From the NCBI GenBank assembly GCA_023386585.1, contig JAEWJM010000029.1, positions 19,730 to 83,729 of the forward strand: a stretch of 64,000 nt of DNA, written 5' to 3'. Positions 62,096 to 64,000 of the stretch are shown piece by piece (the stretch's first letter is position 1; every line of letters starts with the position of its first letter). Position numbers and translations under genes: made by a program. The notes under the pieces are model-generated. The model worked only from the letters and a program-made list of their open reading frames with translations, did not search any database and was not told the origin of the DNA. The stretch comes from Bacteroidota bacterium (GTDB lineage: Bacteria > Bacteroidota > Bacteroidia > Flavobacteriales > Flavobacteriaceae).

Positions 62096-63628
62096 ATGCC
62101 ACACATGCGCGAAATCAATAAAGTCGAGTTGCGAAACCTTCGCATAGAGGATTATAAGGAACTAAAAAGTTCGATGGTGGAAGCCTACAGTGAAATGGAA
62201 GGTTCTTATTGGAAAGAGCACCATATCCGGAAACTTCTCGAGCTTTTTCCTGAAGGCCAACTGGTTATTCTTGTAGACGGAAAAGTCGTAGGATCGGCGT
62301 TGTCGCTGATCGTCACCAACGACAAAGTCCTTCAAAACCATACTTATGCCGACATCACAGGAAACTACACGTTTTCTACACATGACCCAACGGGCGATAT
62401 ATTATACGGCATCGATGTTTTTATTCATCCGTCGTACCGCGGGCTCCGATTGGGACGGCGACTTTACGATACCCGCAAGGAGCTTTGCGAACAGTTAAAC
62501 CTGTCGGCAATCGTTTTTGCGGGGAGGATGCCCAACTTCACCAAACATGCGGATACACTTTCGCCAAAGGAATACATCGAAAAAGTCAAGCTCAAAGAGA
62601 TTTACGACCCGGTGATGTCATTCCAGCTCAGCAACGATTTCCACGTGATCAGGATCATGAAAAACTACCTGCCGGGCGACACCGGCTCACAGGATTATGC
62701 GGTGCTCATGGAGTGGAACAACATCTACTATGACAAAAGCCCCAAGTTGATCAACGTCAGGAAAAGCGTTATCAGGCTTGGGCTAGTGCAATGGCAGATG
62801 CGCACGCTTCCCAACATCGATGCGCTGTTTGAACAATGCGAGTTCTTTATCGATGTCGTCTCAGGTTACGGATCGGACTTTGCGCTTTTCCCCGAGCTGT
62901 TCATTGCGCCACTCATGGCAGATTACAACCACCTTTCAGAAGCCGATGCGATCCGGGAAATCGCGCGGTACTGCGAGCCGATCAGGAAACGTTTCCAGGA
63001 ATTCGCCATTTCGTACAACATCAATATCATTACGGGAAGCATGCCCTATCTTGAAGATGGCAACTTGTACAATGTCGGGTTTCTCTGCAAGCGCGACGGC
63101 TCTTCGGAGATGTACACCAAGGTCCATGTAACACCAAATGAAGTCCAATATTGGGGAATGAAAGGCGGTTCCGAAATCAAGACTTTTGATACCGACTGCG
63201 GACGCATTGGCATTATGATCTGTTACGATGTTGAGTTTCCCGAATTGTCGCGGCTCATGGCCGACCAGGGAATGGAAATTCTTTTTGTCCCGTTTTTGAC
63301 CGATACCCAAAACGGATACACCCGCGTGAAACATTGCGCACAGGCCCGTGCGATAGAAAACGAATGTTATGTTGCCATCGCCGGTTGTGTCGGGAATTTG
63401 CCGAAGGTTAACAACATGGACATCCAATTTGCGCAGACCGCTGTTTTCACTCCTTCCGATTTTGCGTTCCCCAGCAACGGGATCAAGGCCGAAGCGACGC
63501 CAAACACCGAAATGACGCTTATCGTTGATGTGGATGTGGACCTGCTCAAAAAATTGCACGAACACGGAAGCGTGCGCATCCTGAAGGACCGGAGGCACGA
63601 CCTTTACCGAATCAGCAAGCTCAAGTAG
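62096..63628 (+). CDS. GNAT acetyltransferase fused to carbon-nitrogen hydrolase (nitrilase)
   Basis: Start at 62096 (MPHMREINKVELRNLRI); ATG 62105 is also possible. The 510-residue protein has an N-terminal GNAT domain (about 5-200) with the acetyl-CoA loop YRGLRLGRRLYDTRK. A nitrilase-superfamily domain follows (about 220-505) with all three catalytic residues: Glu in FALFPELF, Lys in YTKVHVTPNE and Cys in IMICYDVEFPE. Such fusions are common in Bacteroidota; the hydrolase may act on an amide or N-carbamoyl compound and the GNAT on the same metabolite. The substrate is unknown. Confidence 0.93.
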   Translation: MPHMREINKVELRNLRIEDYKELKSSMVEAYSEMEGSYWKEHHIRKLLELFPEGQLVILVDGKVVGSALSLIVTNDKVLQNHTYADITGNYTFSTHDPTGDILYGIDVFIHPSYRGLRLGRRLYDTRKELCEQLNLSAIVFAGRMPNFTKHADTLSPKEYIEKVKLKEIYDPVMSFQLSNDFHVIRIMKNYLPGDTGSQDYAVLMEWNNIYYDKSPKLINVRKSVIRLGLVQWQMRTLPNIDALFEQCEFFIDVVSGYGSDFALFPELFIAPLMADYNHLSEADAIREIARYCEPIRKRFQEFAISYNINIITGSMPYLEDGNLYNVGFLCKRDGSSEMYTKVHVTPNEVQYWGMKGGSEIKTFDTDCGRIGIMICYDVEFPELSRLMADQGMEILFVPFLTDTQNGYTRVKHCAQARAIENECYVAIAGCVGNLPKVNNMDIQFAQTAVFTPSDFAFPSNGIKAEATPNTEMTLIVDVDVDLLKKLHEHGSVRILKDRRHDLYRISKLK

Positions 63629-63639
63629 TTTCAGGTGTG

Positions 63640-64000
63640 AGGTATGGGGTCTTGGGTGCAGGGCGCAAGGATCAGGGTGCAAGGTGTGGAGTGTGGGATG
63701 CGAATTATGGGCTATCGATAGAGCTTTCAGCCTTGAGCTTTGAGCCCTGAGCTTTGAGCTTTAAGCCATGTGCCCTGTGCCTTAAACCAACAGCTCACCG
63801 AACCGCGAGACTCTGTAATCTGTAAACCGTTAACTGTAATCTTTCAACTTTCTGAGATTTGAGTTTTGAGCCTTGAGCAATGTGCCTTGAGCCGTGTGCT
63901 TTGAGCCCTGAGCCTTGAGCGCTGTGCCGTGTGCCTTGAGCCATGACAGCTCACCGGAGCGACAGACTCTGTAAACTGTAAACCGTTAACTGTAAACTTT
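63640..64000. repeat. Heptamer tract block at the window end
   Basis: TGAGCTT/TGAGCCC/TGTGCCT words and CTGTAAA words alternate. CGCGAGACTCTGTAA occurs at about 63805 and a variant GACAGACTCTGTAAAC at about 63960. The block continues past the window, and no gene is seen in it. Confidence 0.8.

Noticed and set aside
60330..64000. Heptamer blocks as a possible CRISPR array
   Set aside because: There are no constant-length unique spacers; the sequence is continuous degenerate 7-mers, and no cas gene is nearby.

Overview
The window reads as a chromosomal stretch of a Bacteroidota bacterium, most likely a Flavobacteriaceae member close to Flavobacterium. The evidence is: type IX secretion C-terminal sorting domains; a giant SprB-like adhesin followed by a PorP/SprF-type outer-membrane protein; Bacteroidota-type -7 promoter boxes (TAnnTTTG); lipoprotein signal peptides; few Shine-Dalgarno sites; and a RibB with a degenerate GTP cyclohydrolase II domain. 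This placement is inference from gene content, not from a marker-gene comparison.

Layout. 0-1.2 kb: 3' end of ribB, a tRNA-Ser(UGA) and a small tandem duplication. 1.27-2.89 kb: a complete IS3-family element between unusually long direct repeats. 2.9-5.9 kb: a MacAB-like efflux operon (adaptor, permease, ATPase). 6.0-9.1 kb: a type IX-secreted nuclease/phosphatase-like protein, an alpha/beta hydrolase and a small membrane protein. 9.1-10.3 kb: composite repeats. 10.4-13.3 kb: membrane protein plus winged-helix regulator, DUF2236-like oxygenase, methyltransferase. 13.5-15.0 kb: a large repeat field. 15.1-17.1 kb: GH1-like glycosidase plus SDR dehydrogenase. 17.1-19.2 kb: a gene graveyard (broken lipoprotein copy beside an intact paralogue, serine-recombinase remnant). 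19.6-20.7 kb: repeats in inverted orientation. 20.8-24.9 kb: TPR histidine kinase/LuxR response regulator and small proteins. 24.9-29.6 kb: SDR, pirin, TraB/TIKI-like lipoprotein, thermonuclease. 29.9-32.3 kb: small secreted proteins, a stand-alone HsdR-N-type nuclease domain and a DUF4236 protein. 32.7-38.0 kb: PepSY-like protein, frameshifted hydrolase, YceI, flavin reductase, TRIC-type channel, M20 peptidase. 38.2-42.2 kb: repeats, two PAP2 phosphatases, small membrane and lipoproteins. 42.4-47.0 kb: class II UvrA and a vWA/winged-helix pair. 47.1-57.4 kb: secreted proteins, WG-repeat lipoprotein, SprB-like adhesin with its PorP/SprF partner. 57.6-63.6 kb: DNA ligase D, DUF1810, haem-binding protein, GNAT-nitrilase fusion.

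Two intergenic signals stand out. The first is a 16-bp dyad, TTAYGG-N4-CCGTAA, found four times. In every case exactly 21 bp separates it from a Bacteroidota -7 box (one of the four boxes has a single mismatch). This looks like an undescribed regulon whose activator binds near -41; the LuxR-type regulator in the window is one candidate. The second is that intergenic space is filled with composite repeats (hairpin, beta and alpha modules, in a fixed order and in both orientations) and with degenerate 7-bp-periodic tracts whose words differ between loci (TGAGCCT, GGTACAG, CTGTAAA, AAACCTC, GGTGTTG). No CRISPR array, rRNA gene or replication origin was seen.
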